DNA from: Pseudidiomarina insulisalsae | GTDB lineage: Bacteria > Pseudomonadota > Gammaproteobacteria > Enterobacterales > Alteromonadaceae | Assembly (NCBI RefSeq): GCF_003987065.1 | Contig: NZ_PIPY01000001.1 | Location: 62,001-126,000 of the forward strand | Direction of reading: 5' to 3' | DNA: 64,000 nt | Shown here: positions 34,437-44,076 of the stretch, piece by piece | Numbering within the stretch: position 1 is the stretch's first letter | How the letters are laid out: each line of letters begins with the position of its first letter | The notes under the pieces: model-generated | What the model was told of the DNA's origin: nothing | The model's input: only the letters and a program-made list of their open reading frames with translations | Database searches by the model: none | Made by a program: the position numbers and the translations under genes

Positions 34437-37400
34437 AGGACCTCCTGTCCGGCGAAGCATTCCTCCAGTCGCTCAATCAGTTCGCGGGGCGGCCGGTAAT
34501 AAAACGCGCCTTTGCTCTGCGCCTGATAACCGCGCAGAAACAGGTAAAGACTTCCCCCCACATGCTGATCGTAGTCGTACGCTTTACCCAGACGTGACTT
34601 CAACAGTTTATGCAAGGCCAGGGTATAAAGCACAAACTGTAAGTCGTAGCGGCTTTCCAGGATCTTGTGCTCCATCGCCTCGCTGGTATAAGCGCTTGCA
34701 TCAGGGCCCAGATAGTTTGATTTATAATCGGCCACGTAATAGGTGCCCCGCCATTCAAATACCAGATCAATGAAGCCTTTGAGCATGCCGTTAAGCTCGC
34801 GTTCCAGTACCCGCGGCCGCGATTTATCCGGCAGCACGTACTGGCACACCAGCGCATCGAGCTGCGCGGCACTTACTTCACGCGCAGGGAACCAGAACTC
34901 TGGCTCAGCCTGGTACCGTTGCAGCTCAGCCAGCTTCACCGCGACACTGTCGTCGCCCAAACTAAACGGGGTGTGCAGATAGTCGTATAACCAGTTATGC
35001 AGCGCCTGCTGTTGCATCTCATCGCTGCTGTGGCGCAACTGCTCGTTTAACCAGGCCTGGCACTGGACTGCACTTTGGCCTACCCGGCCAAACCCTTCTG
35101 TTGCGGCATTTTCAAGCAGTTCGTGCAAAAAGGTGCCAGCCTCTGCGCCGCGCGGAAAGCCATGAATCGAATCTGCCACCGGTTGCTGCGGTAATTCTGG
35201 CGGTGCGTCATGGCGCCCTTCTTTGAGATTCGCTTCTTGCGGCGCTTCCTCGGCAACCCATTCGCCGTAGCGCAGCGCACTGTAGCTGGCCATCCACCAA
35301 GGCTTAAAGCCGAAGCCAGCAGGTAAGGTCCGGTAGTCGAAACTCTGCCCGGTGGTCATCGGTGGCCGGTAGTGGCTCAATGCTTCGGCAACGGCAGGCA
35401 AATCGCAACTGTATTCGCCAAGTGAGAAATCAGGCGTTGCGTTGTCCTCTGCGCCATCACTAAACAAATAATGCAGTGCTGAGTTTGCCAGTTTGTTGTA
35501 CCCCGCCACCGCGATAAACGTTGCGTATTGTGCCCGCGTAGTGGCTACATACAGCTTGCGCAATTCCTCGGCAAAAGCTTCCTCTTTTACCCGCGCAACT
35601 GCTTCTTCATCGTCTTTATCAAACACTATCGCCAGCTTCCCCTCAGCGTCATGGTAGCGCTGCGGGAACTGCATGCGGCTGTCGTCACGGCCACGACTGA
35701 CAAACGGCAAAAATACCAGCGGATATTGCAGGCCTTTCGATTTGTGAATGGTGACCACCTGAATGAGCTCCGCATCACTCTCCAGGCGTACCTGCAGCTC
35801 GGCGTTACTGGCGCGATTATTATCCTGCTGTGCCTGGTCGATATGCTCCAACAAAAACCGTAATAAACCATGCACGCCCTCGACATGCTGCGCCTGTTGC
35901 TGCAACAATTCCGCCAGGTGCAGCAGGTCAGTCAGTTCACGCTCGCCGTGGTCTTGGCTCAGCAAGCGTGCGGGCACGCCGAAGTCGTGCAGTAACTGCT
36001 GCAACATAGCCAGCACCCCACGCCGTTGCCAGGTCTCATGATAGTCGCTAAAACGCACCGCAAACTCGTCCCAGCGTAATTCATCAGCATTGATCTGCTC
36101 GATTTCGGCAAGGTTGAGACCTAATAGCTCGCAGCCCAGAACACCTCGTAAGCGCCGGGGGTCCCGGGGATACGCACAGGCGTTTAAGAGTGTGTAAAGT
36201 TCCAGCGCCACGCGACCGGCAAAAACGGAATCCCGCTCGGACAAATAGACGCTGCGTAACTGACGTTTGCGCAGCGCTTGGCGGACCAACTGCGCCTGAT
36301 AACCGGTACTGACCAGTATTGCGATGTCCTGCGGTTGCACCCGCTGTAGTTCACCGCTGTCGCGGGTTAGAAAACCTGTTTCACTGTCGTTCAACAGGGT
36401 CACGATGTATTCTGCAAAAGCCTCAGAAATGGCATTATCGAGCTCGGCATTATTCCCCGTCATGCCGCTTAGATTCAGAATTCCCAAGGCTTTTTGGCGG
36501 TCACCCTGTACCACGAACTCTTTTTTCAGACCATTTGCGGCGACCCGGTAAAACGGCATTTCGTTACTGCCGTCGGGCTTTTTAAAGCGAAAAGCGCCCT
36601 GCGGACTCTCTTCAGCCCGGGAAAACAGCTCATTGATACTATTGACCATCTGTGTGGTCGATCGAAAGTTAGTTCCCAGCGTATGATGGCGGCCAGTCGT
36701 GGCCCGCCGCGCTTGCAAATATGTGAATATATCGGCGTTACGAAACGAATAGATCGCCTGCTTCGGGTCGCCGATAAGAAAAATCGCGGTCCCCTCCGGC
36801 GTTGCGTCAATCTGATAAATGCGATCGAAAATCTCATATTGAACCGGATCGGTGTCCTGAAACTCATCAATCATCGCAATCGGAAACTGCTGACGTAACT
36901 GCGCAGCCAGACGACCATCGTCTTCGCGTAGGGCGTCGCGCAAGCGCGTCAACATATCATCAAAGCCAATCTCGGCCCGCTGCTGTTGTAACAGTCGGAA
37001 GCGCAACTGCAGCCAGTTTGCCGCATGACGCAGCACCGCCGGCTCAGGATCAGGTAACGCCGCGATGGTCTGCGCAAGCTCTGCCAGTAACTGCGGTAGT
37101 TGCAAATGCTCCGGCTGCAGCGGTGTTTTACAAACAGCATGCAGCCCTTCTGGCGTCAGGCGTGCTTGTGCGCTACTGGTGAGTTCCGGAAACAATGGCG
37201 CCTGATGTTCCGGCGCTTCGAGTTCGGTTATCCATTCGGCAATTTTTGCTAACCAGCCGTTTAAGTGATCACGCCGTAACTTGCGGCCATCCACTTTTAC
37301 GCTGTCACCTATTTGCGCGACAAAGTGCTGCTGGAAATCCTCAAGGGCTGCCCGCCAGGTGTGAGGATCATGAAACTGCTCCTGTAGTTCGCGCTTCGCC

Positions 37401-38089
37401 TGCAGGTAGCTATCGATAATCGTGAGACCTTGTGGATCACCCTGAGCACGCACATGTTGCAGCTCGCGGCAACGGGCAACAATGGCATCAGGGGTTTTGA
37501 AAATACGCGTCAGGAGACTAAATTTATCCAGCTCAGCATTGCTCAGGCTGGCAATAAAGGTGCGCCAGTAATCCTGCGCTGCCTGCTGCCATAGCAGACT
37601 GTTATCGGTGTTGAGCGTTTGGGTAAACAAGCTACCACTGGCAAAGGCATGCTCACTTAACATGCGATTACACCAGCCATGAATGGTCGATACCGCTGCT
37701 TCATCCATTTGCTGTGCAGCCAGCTCAAGAATTCGGGCCTGCGCCGGCCAGTCCGCTGGCGCATAGGCAGCGCGCAGGCCGCTTAGCAGTTGATCCTCAG
37801 CATCCGTCTCGCTACGGAAGAACGCTGCGGCTTCAGTAAGCCGGGCGCGAATACGATCACGAAGCTCTTCGGTCGCCGCATCGGTGAAGGTCACGACCAG
37901 AATCTCCGGCGGCGACTTCATGCGTCGGCCCGCCTCCTGCTGCCCCTCATCCTGTGGGTCGTGACCCAGCACTAAACGTAAGTACAGGGCGGCAATGGTA
38001 TAGGTTTTCCCGGTACCCGCGCTTGCCTCGATCAGATGGCTGTTACGCAGCGGAAAATTTAACGGCTGCAGTTGTTGCGGAGCAGTCAT
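34427..38089 (-). CDS. recB: Exodeoxyribonuclease V beta subunit RecB
   Basis: A 1220-residue UvrD-like helicase-nuclease, the catalytic core of RecBCD. Walker A EASAGTGKTYTIAALYLRL at the N-terminus, Walker B IDEFQDTDPVQYEIFD mid-chain, VTIHKSKGLQYPLVF as motif V, and a C-terminal RecB nuclease domain with FIDLVFEW and the catalytic DYKSNYLG. Length is near the E. coli protein. The start overlaps the recC stop by 4 bp (ATGA). In E. coli ptrA lies between recC and recB; here they abut. Confidence 0.97.
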   Translation of the reverse strand: MTAPQQLQPLNFPLRNSHLIEASAGTGKTYTIAALYLRLVLGHDPQDEGQQEAGRRMKSPPEILVVTFTDAATEELRDRIRARLTEAAAFFRSETDAEDQLLSGLRAAYAPADWPAQARILELAAQQMDEAAVSTIHGWCNRMLSEHAFASGSLFTQTLNTDNSLLWQQAAQDYWRTFIASLSNAELDKFSLLTRIFKTPDAIVARCRELQHVRAQGDPQGLTIIDSYLQAKRELQEQFHDPHTWRAALEDFQQHFVAQIGDSVKVDGRKLRRDHLNGWLAKIAEWITELEAPEHQAPLFPELTSSAQARLTPEGLHAVCKTPLQPEHLQLPQLLAELAQTIAALPDPEPAVLRHAANWLQLRFRLLQQQRAEIGFDDMLTRLRDALREDDGRLAAQLRQQFPIAMIDEFQDTDPVQYEIFDRIYQIDATPEGTAIFLIGDPKQAIYSFRNADIFTYLQARRATTGRHHTLGTNFRSTTQMVNSINELFSRAEESPQGAFRFKKPDGSNEMPFYRVAANGLKKEFVVQGDRQKALGILNLSGMTGNNAELDNAISEAFAEYIVTLLNDSETGFLTRDSGELQRVQPQDIAILVSTGYQAQLVRQALRKRQLRSVYLSERDSVFAGRVALELYTLLNACAYPRDPRRLRGVLGCELLGLNLAEIEQINADELRWDEFAVRFSDYHETWQRRGVLAMLQQLLHDFGVPARLLSQDHGERELTDLLHLAELLQQQAQHVEGVHGLLRFLLEHIDQAQQDNNRASNAELQVRLESDAELIQVVTIHKSKGLQYPLVFLPFVSRGRDDSRMQFPQRYHDAEGKLAIVFDKDDEEAVARVKEEAFAEELRKLYVATTRAQYATFIAVAGYNKLANSALHYLFSDGAEDNATPDFSLGEYSCDLPAVAEALSHYRPPMTTGQSFDYRTLPAGFGFKPWWMASYSALRYGEWVAEEAPQEANLKEGRHDAPPELPQQPVADSIHGFPRGAEAGTFLHELLENAATEGFGRVGQSAVQCQAWLNEQLRHSSDEMQQQALHNWLYDYLHTPFSLGDDSVAVKLAELQRYQAEPEFWFPAREVSAAQLDALVCQYVLPDKSRPRVLERELNGMLKGFIDLVFEWRGTYYVADYKSNYLGPDASAYTSEAMEHKILESRYDLQFVLYTLALHKLLKSRLGKAYDYDQHVGGSLYLFLRGYQAQSKGAFYYRPPRELIERLEECFAGQEVLCS

Positions 38090-41000
38090 TCTTGTTCCTC
38101 CTGAGCCAGAGCCAGTAACAGAGGCCGGTACACTTCGGTGACGAACTGCACACTGCGGGGAGTATCCGGCAAGCTGCCATAGTCCGGATAAAAACGCGCC
38201 AGATAGCGCGCTTTACGGCGCAGTGGCGGGTGTCCTGCACGGCTGTTACCTTCATCATAGGACTGCCGGGCTGCATCATTCATAAACGCATAGGCTTCAC
38301 TGGCAATAAACTCTCTCGGCCCATTTTTTAGCGACTCGCGCCATCCAGCAAGAACCAGTTCATAATGCCATGGCAAGGGCTCGCGAAGTCCTGTTTCTGC
38401 CCAACTGAGTAGGCGCTCCAGATCAGCGCTGGCCTGCTCACGGGCGAGGGCCGGCAGACTGAGCTGACCTTCAGCGCTAATCAACACCGTGCGACAGCTC
38501 ATCTGAGTATTCAGCAGTAAATGTTCCAACCAACTGCCAGCGAGTTTCTCATAACGCGCCTTGCCTCTTTTATCGATCAGGCGCGACGCTGACAGCTGAA
38601 TCCGCACATGTTCCCCCACCGCATTGCTGCGCACGCCGTTAACAGCGTCCTGCACCCTTAAGCCACTGTCGGCACCAAATTGTAACGCCAGCGGTGGCTG
38701 TACCTGTGGATAGGCCAACACGTGCGGTTGCATGTGTTCCCATAAAGCCTGCCCGTCAAGTAGCAGCTGTTGCTGCTGATCCAGACCCGCCGCCCCCGCA
38801 CTCAGCTGGCCCTGACGTTGCATTTGCCCCAGCAAAGCCATCATTTGCTCCTGCCACTGCAAGGCATCGTCACCGGCATCGACACACTGCAGCAGCGACG
38901 CACTGAGACGCTCCAGCAGCTGCCAGCGCACCAAACCGTCGAGGGCAAAGGTTTCTTCATCGTGATTATCAACACGCGTGTCAGGCAAGTAACATTGAAA
39001 GCGCTGGTTCATCAGCCAGCGCGCCGGCTCAATAAAAAAGTTCTGCAGCTGACGCAGACTTACTGGCCCGTCAGGCAGCCAGGTCGGTAAGCTTTCGGAA
39101 GGCACGGCGGCCGTCGGGGCACCCAGGTGCAGTGCATGCCATTCGTGCGCGTAACTAAAATAATCGTCTCCCGCGGCCTGGTCGGTAAAGTACGCCGGGT
39201 TAAATGGCTGCAAAAAATGCTCCTGAACTTCTGCTTTATAACCTAACTGCAGTAAGTGATCGCGTAACTGACTGACTAAAACGGACGGAGGTTTTTCAGT
39301 ATTGTCTTTAATGCTGCGACCGCACCAGCTCAGATAAAACCATTGCCGTGCCGATAACAGCGCCTCTAAAAACAGATAACGATCATCTTCGCGGCGCGAA
39401 CGGTCGCCAGGACGGCGGTCAAAGGCCATCAGGTCAAAATCAAAAGGTTTACGTTGGCGCGGATAGTCGCCGTCATTCATGCCCAGTAGAAATACGCCTT
39501 TAAAAGGAATCGCGCGCATTGGCATTAAGGTGGCAAAGTTTACGCTACCGGCCAGAAAACGTTGATTCAGCTGATGCTCGTCAACTTTCGATAACCAGCT
39601 CTCGAGTACTACCGTAAGCGGTACCTTCTGGTCATAGTTCGCGGCTTCTACGGCGTCAACCCAGTTGGCAAGTTGGCTTTTTAAGCGGCTCACAACCCAG
39701 GCGTCGTCATCATCGTCGGCAGCGAACAGCTCCTCTACAAGTGCAGTAAGGTAGTCGTTCCATTGCGCTGGCGTATAACTTTGCCGGCTGTGCTGAAACA
39801 CCCCATCCAACACCTTTACCAGCTGATGCAAACCGCCAGCGGCATTGGCGGCCAGGCCACCGACTTCCGGATAAGGTTCATCGCCTAACCAGTCACTTTC
39901 AGCCTGTTCGACTTGTCCAACGGCATAGCCGAGCAGCATACGGCGCAACCCGAACCACCAGCTGTTACGACCCTGTGCTGCCGGTAAGCCTAACTGTTCA
40001 CGATGCTCACCGTGCAATGCCCAGCGTACCCCCGCTTCCTGCAGCCACAACTGTAACTGCTCAACATCATCAGCGCTCAGCGCAAACCGTTCTTGTACCG
40101 CGCGCACCTGCACAATATCGAGTAATTCACTGGCGGTGGCCCGCTCGACACTAAGTTTCAGCGCGTACTCCAGTGCCAGTAAAATCGGGTGACGATGACG
40201 CACGCCCTGGTCGGCGATGGTGAAGGGAATGCGGCGCGGATCCGTGGCTGGGTAGCGACCGAAAACTGCCTGAATATGAGGCGCGTAATGGTCAATGTCA
40301 GGCACCATGACAATAATATCACTGGGCTGCAAATCCTGATGGCGGCTAAATAGCTCCAGTAGCTGGTCATGTAATACTTCCACTTCGCGTTGTGGGCTAT
40401 GACAACTGACAAATTTAAGTGAATCATCCTGATGTTGCTGCCAAAACGGACGCGCCTCACTAATGCTGCGCAGATGCAGAATGTCAGACTGTAACTGGTT
40501 CAACGCCGTGTCTGGCGTTCCTGTTTCGTCAAACAGATCAAAATGAAGATCGCCGTAGCGCCCGACATGTTCCTGCGTCGCATCATAAGCGTCGAGCATG
40601 CGAATATAGTCACCGCCCTGTTTGCCCCAGGATGCCAGCAGTGGATGGGTCTCGGTATGTAAATTCGCCAGCTCAAGCTCAGCCTGGCCGGGTTTCCGGC
40701 GTTGTCGTTTGCGCTTAATCTCGCGTAATTCATCACGCCCGGAAATGCTGTCCACCCAGAAATGCTGGCAGGGGTTATGGACGCATAAAATCACCTGACT
40801 GCAATGTGCCAGCGCGTTCAGCACTTCAATCATTTGTTGCGGCAGGCTTGAGATACCAAAGACAATGATTCGCGCCGGTAGTCCCGCCGGACGTTCAGCG
40901 TGACGAAGGGTCTGCGCGCGTGCGATAAAGCGTCGATGTAACTGTGCCCGGTCGCTTAAGCCCTGGTCGCCGACATCACGACAGATTTCCTGCCATAACA

Positions 41001-41514
41001 ACACCTGCCAGATACTGTCGGCATCAGCTGCAGTGGCGGTACCCGCCGCCCAGTCTGCTAACCAGTCGGCGCGATACATCTGATACTGATCATATAAGTC
41101 AGCCAGGCGCTCACATAACTGATAGAGCTTACGTTGATCGCTGTCGTCACGCATATAGTTTGCCAGTGCTGCAAACTCCGGTCGGCTTAGCATAGGGGGG
41201 AGCAGTCGTAACAGGCGCCAGGTCAGCCGATCTTTATCAAACGGTGAGTGACGCGGCAGGTCGTGGCCTAATACCGCCCGGTACGCCTGCCATTGAAAGC
41301 GCGCTGGTAACGTCACGTCAACCATGGTGGCAATACCCAGCGCCTCGGCCCAATGCCGTTTCAGCCACTGCGCGATACCATTGGACTGCACCAGCACACA
41401 TTCGGCATCAAGGGGATCAAGAGGTGCAATCCGTGTGATCTCGACAACCAGTTGCGTCAGTTCCTCTAACTTATGGCTGTGGGCGACGATTAATCCTGCG
41501 CGTTGTTCACTCAT
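38086..41514 (-). CDS. recC: Exodeoxyribonuclease V gamma subunit RecC
   Basis: A 1142-residue structural subunit of RecBCD, a helicase-like protein with degenerate ATPase motifs that recognises Chi. Recognisable parts include IVAHSHKLEELTQLVVEI at the N-terminus, QSNGIAQWLKRH, VFGISSLPQQMIEVLNAL and the central PMRAIPFKGVFLLGMNDGDY PRQR. CAAGGAGAGG precedes the ATG. It is the first gene of the operon; the 108 bp upstream hold the second TGCGACA-N5-TGTCGCA palindrome. Confidence 0.96.
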   Translation of the reverse strand: MSEQRAGLIVAHSHKLEELTQLVVEITRIAPLDPLDAECVLVQSNGIAQWLKRHWAEALGIATMVDVTLPARFQWQAYRAVLGHDLPRHSPFDKDRLTWRLLRLLPPMLSRPEFAALANYMRDDSDQRKLYQLCERLADLYDQYQMYRADWLADWAAGTATAADADSIWQVLLWQEICRDVGDQGLSDRAQLHRRFIARAQTLRHAERPAGLPARIIVFGISSLPQQMIEVLNALAHCSQVILCVHNPCQHFWVDSISGRDELREIKRKRQRRKPGQAELELANLHTETHPLLASWGKQGGDYIRMLDAYDATQEHVGRYGDLHFDLFDETGTPDTALNQLQSDILHLRSISEARPFWQQHQDDSLKFVSCHSPQREVEVLHDQLLELFSRHQDLQPSDIIVMVPDIDHYAPHIQAVFGRYPATDPRRIPFTIADQGVRHRHPILLALEYALKLSVERATASELLDIVQVRAVQERFALSADDVEQLQLWLQEAGVRWALHGEHREQLGLPAAQGRNSWWFGLRRMLLGYAVGQVEQAESDWLGDEPYPEVGGLAANAAGGLHQLVKVLDGVFQHSRQSYTPAQWNDYLTALVEELFAADDDDDAWVVSRLKSQLANWVDAVEAANYDQKVPLTVVLESWLSKVDEHQLNQRFLAGSVNFATLMPMRAIPFKGVFLLGMNDGDYPRQRKPFDFDLMAFDRRPGDRSRREDDRYLFLEALLSARQWFYLSWCGRSIKDNTEKPPSVLVSQLRDHLLQLGYKAEVQEHFLQPFNPAYFTDQAAGDDYFSYAHEWHALHLGAPTAAVPSESLPTWLPDGPVSLRQLQNFFIEPARWLMNQRFQCYLPDTRVDNHDEETFALDGLVRWQLLERLSASLLQCVDAGDDALQWQEQMMALLGQMQRQGQLSAGAAGLDQQQQLLLDGQALWEHMQPHVLAYPQVQPPLALQFGADSGLRVQDAVNGVRSNAVGEHVRIQLSASRLIDKRGKARYEKLAGSWLEHLLLNTQMSCRTVLISAEGQLSLPALAREQASADLERLLSWAETGLREPLPWHYELVLAGWRESLKNGPREFIASEAYAFMNDAARQSYDEGNSRAGHPPLRRKARYLARFYPDYGSLPDTPRSVQFVTEVYRPLLLALAQEEQE

Positions 41515-41579
41515 TTGCTATCCTCTCCTTGCATGCGGTTCATCCTACCCAAACATGCAGCGGTAGGCTAGCAACTTAG

Positions 41580-41598
41580 TGCGACATTTGGTGTCGCA
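41580..41598. promoter_or_regulatory. Palindrome TGCGACA-N5-TGTCGCA between recC and a lipoprotein gene
   Basis: The same 7-5-7 inverted repeat seen at 19562-19580 upstream of the WYL regulator. It sits 24 bp before the rightward lipoprotein start and 66 bp before the recC start. Read towards recC, TAGCCT lies 9 bp beyond it, comparable to the 7-bp offset of TATAAT at the other site. It could control either or both divergent genes. Confidence 0.5.
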
Positions 41599-41622
41599 CA
41601 GACAGCAAAAAGGAATCCCGTT

Positions 41623-42159
41623 ATGAAACTTGTAAACCTTTTAATCGTTAGCTCTTTAGCGCTGGGTCTGTTGGGCTGCACTCCTGAAAAGGCCGACGAA
41701 ACACCGCCGATGAAAATAGCCGAGGGTGCATCCGCCATCTATAATTTTGCTCACCCTGCACCCAATCATCTGGTGGGCGGCCAACCCGAACAGGATGAAG
41801 TCGCCGCACTGGCAGACAGCGGCGTCGATGCCATCATTAATTTGCGCAGTCATGCCGAAATGACAGATATCCCCGAAGCACAGTGGGCGACGGCCAACCA
41901 AATAGCATATTTTCATATTCCCGTAAGCGGTGCTGAAGACCTGAACCGCGAGACCGTGCGCGTTTTCCATGAGACCATGCAGCACAATCAGGACAAGACC
42001 CTGTTTATGCACTGTGCCAGCAGTAATCGGGTTGGCGCTTTAATGGCGCTGCGCGCCGCTTGGTACCAGGACGTATCCGCTGCAGACGCGCTTGAACTCG
42101 GCGAGCGTTACGGCTTGACCAGTCTGCGCGAGCGCGTAGAAGAGCTGCTCAACAATTAA
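41623..42159 (+). CDS. DSP/PTPase-like (beta-lactamase-hydrolase-type) lipoprotein
   Basis: A 178-residue protein with a lipoprotein signal (SLALGLLGC, lipobox LLGC) and a phosphatase-fold domain similar to the DUF442/fused DSP-PTPase group. The N-terminal part has LVGGQPEQDEVAALADSGVD AIINLR, and the active-site loop reads FMHCASSNRVGALMALRA. The loop is Cys-X4-Arg; classical tyrosine phosphatases have Cys-X5-Arg, but short loops are known in this subgroup. Membrane anchoring outside the cytoplasm makes protein-phosphatase activity doubtful; the true substrate is unknown. AAGGA precedes the ATG. It is divergent from recC and carries the shared palindrome upstream. Confidence 0.8.
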   Translation: MKLVNLLIVSSLALGLLGCTPEKADETPPMKIAEGASAIYNFAHPAPNHLVGGQPEQDEVAALADSGVDAIINLRSHAEMTDIPEAQWATANQIAYFHIPVSGAEDLNRETVRVFHETMQHNQDKTLFMHCASSNRVGALMALRAAWYQDVSAADALELGERYGLTSLRERVEELLNN

Positions 42160-42164
42160 TTTTG

Positions 42165-42173
42165 TGCTAGAAT
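42165..42173 (+). promoter_or_regulatory. Extended -10 promoter for trhO
   Basis: TGC-TAGAAT forms an extended -10 element just past the lipoprotein stop, ~60 bp before the trhO start. No convincing -35 was found, which is acceptable for an extended -10 promoter. Confidence 0.4.
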
Positions 42174-42233
42174 GCGCGCGCAATTTTTGACCTCGGATTT
42201 GCGATCCGAACCGCCAAAAGAAGGAAGTAACTG

Positions 42234-43160
42234 ATGTATATTTGCGCCGCACTCTATAAGTTTGTGGAATTTAATGACTTTGAAGCTGTTCGCCAGCCGC
42301 TGTATGACTGCATGGCGGAGAATGACGTGAAAGGCACTCTGCTGCTGGCCCGTGAAGGCATCAACGGCACCATTTGTGGTACCCGCGAAGGTATCGATAA
42401 CGTACTTAACTTTTTGCGCGCGCAAGAGGTGTTTCGCGATATCGAGCATAAAGAATCGCCCAGTGACACTCAGGCGTTTTACCGCACCAAGGTAAAACTG
42501 AAAAAAGAAATCGTCACCATGGGCATTGACTGGGTTGACCCGAAAAATGTCGTTGGAACTTATGTCGACCCTGCTCAGTGGAACGATCTGATCCGCGACC
42601 CTGAAGTTCTGCTGATTGATACCCGCAATGATTATGAGTTCGCGGTAGGCACGTTCGAAGGCGCTATTAATCCGAAAACCGATACCTTCCGTGAGTTTCC
42701 CCAGTACGTTAAAGATCACCTTGACCCGGAAAAGCACAAGAAAGTCGCCATGTTCTGCACCGGAGGCATTCGTTGTGAGAAGTCGACGGCTTACTTGAAG
42801 TCACTCGGTTTCGAAGACGTGTATCACCTGAAAGGCGGTATTCTGAAGTACCTGGAAGAAGTACCTGAAGATGACTCCACCTGGCAAGGCGACTGTTTTG
42901 TCTTCGATCAGCGCGTCACCGTTCGTCATGGTCTGGCACAGGGTGAGTACGACCAGTGTTATGCCTGTCGTATGCCAATTACTGAGACCGAGAAAGCGTC
43001 AGAGCATTATCAGAAAGGCGTGAGCTGCCCTCATTGTTATGACAAGACGACGCCTGAACAAAAGCAACGGTACGCCGAACGTGAAAAGCAGATCCAACTC
43101 GCCAGACAACGCGGCGAGCAGCACATCCGCGACGGCAAGCTTGAGGAAAAATCGATTTAG
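42234..43160 (+). CDS. trhO: tRNA uridine(34) hydroxylase TrhO (rhodanese family)
   Basis: A 308-residue rhodanese-domain protein that hydroxylates U34 of tRNAs in an oxygen-dependent step towards 5-methoxyuridine/cmo5U. N-terminal acylphosphatase-like region ([16 protein letters not shown]), central rhodanese domain with [20 protein letters not shown] and the active Cys175 in [12 protein letters not shown], and a C-terminal Cys-rich segment (CYACRMPIT ... SCPHCYD) typical of YceA/TrhO. Full length. AAGGAAG lies upstream of the ATG. Confidence 0.95.
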   Translation: MYICAALYKFVEFNDFEAVRQPLYDCMAENDVKGTLLLAREGINGTICGTREGIDNVLNFLRAQEVFRDIEHKESPSDTQAFYRTKVKLKKEIVTMGIDWVDPKNVVGTYVDPAQWNDLIRDPEVLLIDTRNDYEFAVGTFEGAINPKTDTFREFPQYVKDHLDPEKHKKVAMFCTGGIRCEKSTAYLKSLGFEDVYHLKGGILKYLEEVPEDDSTWQGDCFVFDQRVTVRHGLAQGEYDQCYACRMPITETEKASEHYQKGVSCPHCYDKTTPEQKQRYAEREKQIQLARQRGEQHIRDGKLEEKSI

Positions 43161-43191
43161 GCAATCGTCGCAGCAGACTTCTCGTCGGGGC

Positions 43192-43231
43192 TTGAAAAGG
43201 TCTATACTGACTCTTATGTTTTAGTATAGAC
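43192..43231 (+). promoter_or_regulatory. dps promoter with a 9-bp inverted repeat around the -10 box
   Basis: TTGAAA (43192-43197) and TATGTT (43215-43220) are 17 bp apart, a good sigma70 layout. A perfect inverted repeat GTCTATACT (43200-43208) and AGTATAGAC (43223-43231) with a 14-bp spacer brackets the -10 box, so a dimer bound there would block RNA polymerase. The regulator is not known. Confidence 0.55.
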
Positions 43232-43266
43232 ATCAAGTTTTTACGTTATCCAACAAGGAGTCTGTA

Positions 43267-43743
43267 ATGCAACAATTAAACGTAATTGGTCTTGACCAGC
43301 AGCACGCCGAAAAACTCGCTGACAAGCTCAATACATTGCTGGCGAACTACCAGATTTTTTACATGAATGTGCGCGGTTTTCACTGGAACATTAAAGGCCA
43401 GGAGTTTTTCGAGCTGCACGCTAAGTTCGAGGAAACCTACAATGATCTGCTGTTGAAAGTTGACGAAATTGCAGAGCGTATTCTGACGCTGGGTCAGCGG
43501 CCACTGCATGCCTACTCAACTTACATCAAAAGTAGCGAAATTGAAGAAGTAAAAGACATTCACGACGGAAAGACCTGCGTTCGTGAGATTCTTGATAGTT
43601 ACTCGATCACCATCCGCCTGCAACGTGAACTGTTAGCGCTGGCCGGTGATGCTGGCGACGAGGGTACCTCGGCTTTAATGAGTGATTACATCAAAGAACA
43701 GGAAAAAACAGCCTGGATGCTAACCTCTTACCTAGGCTCATAA
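43267..43743 (+). CDS. dps: Dps-type ferritin
   Basis: A 158-residue dodecamer-forming miniferritin that binds iron, uses hydrogen peroxide to oxidise Fe2+ and protects DNA. The inter-subunit ferroxidase ligands His39, His51, Asp66 and Glu70 keep the exact spacing (12, 15, 4) of characterised Dps proteins (RGFHWNIKG ... LHAKFEETYNDLLLKVDEIAE). The N-terminus is short, without the Lys-rich tail that binds DNA in E. coli Dps, so it is closer to the MrgA/Dpr kind. AAGGAG lies six bases before the ATG. A strong terminator follows. Confidence 0.95.
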   Translation: MQQLNVIGLDQQHAEKLADKLNTLLANYQIFYMNVRGFHWNIKGQEFFELHAKFEETYNDLLLKVDEIAERILTLGQRPLHAYSTYIKSSEIEEVKDIHDGKTCVREILDSYSITIRLQRELLALAGDAGDEGTSALMSDYIKEQEKTAWMLTSYLGS

Positions 43744-43755
43744 CGCCCTCTCCGC

Positions 43756-43789
43756 AAAAACCAGTGCAATTGTATTGCACTGGTTTTTT
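43756..43789 (+). terminator. Intrinsic terminator after dps
   Basis: Stem CCAGTGCAAT (43761-43770) / ATTGCACTGG (43774-43783), three-base loop, then T6 and an A5 run before the stem; the A and T runs extend pairing. A textbook intrinsic terminator. Confidence 0.92.
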
Positions 43790-43844
43790 GCTATGCTGAA
43801 TTCAGTTATTCCGCACACGAATAAAGCTATAAAAGGAAAGTTTC

Positions 43845-44042
43845 ATGAATAAAGTCATTGGAATTATCTTGCTTGTGGTAGGTATTATCTTGCTGTATTT
43901 CGGCTATGAGGCTTATAACTCGCCGGCGTCGGAAATTTCTGAAGCTGTAACGGGACAGCCCACCGACAACGCCATGTGGTATCTCATTGGCGGTGCCATT
44001 GCAGTCATTGTTGGTCTTTACGGTGTCATCCGCGGCCGCTAA
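43845..44042 (+). CDS. DUF3185-like small membrane protein
   Basis: A 65-residue protein with two transmembrane helices (IGIILLVVGIILLYFGYEAY and WYLIGGAIAVIVGLYGVI) joined by a short polar loop, matching DUF3185. Function unknown. AAAGGAAAG lies upstream of the ATG. Flanked on both sides by terminators, so monocistronic. Confidence 0.85.
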   Translation: MNKVIGIILLVVGIILLYFGYEAYNSPASEISEAVTGQPTDNAMWYLIGGAIAVIVGLYGVIRGR

Positions 44043-44076
44043 GCAAAGCGTATAGCACGACTGCAAAAACTATCAT

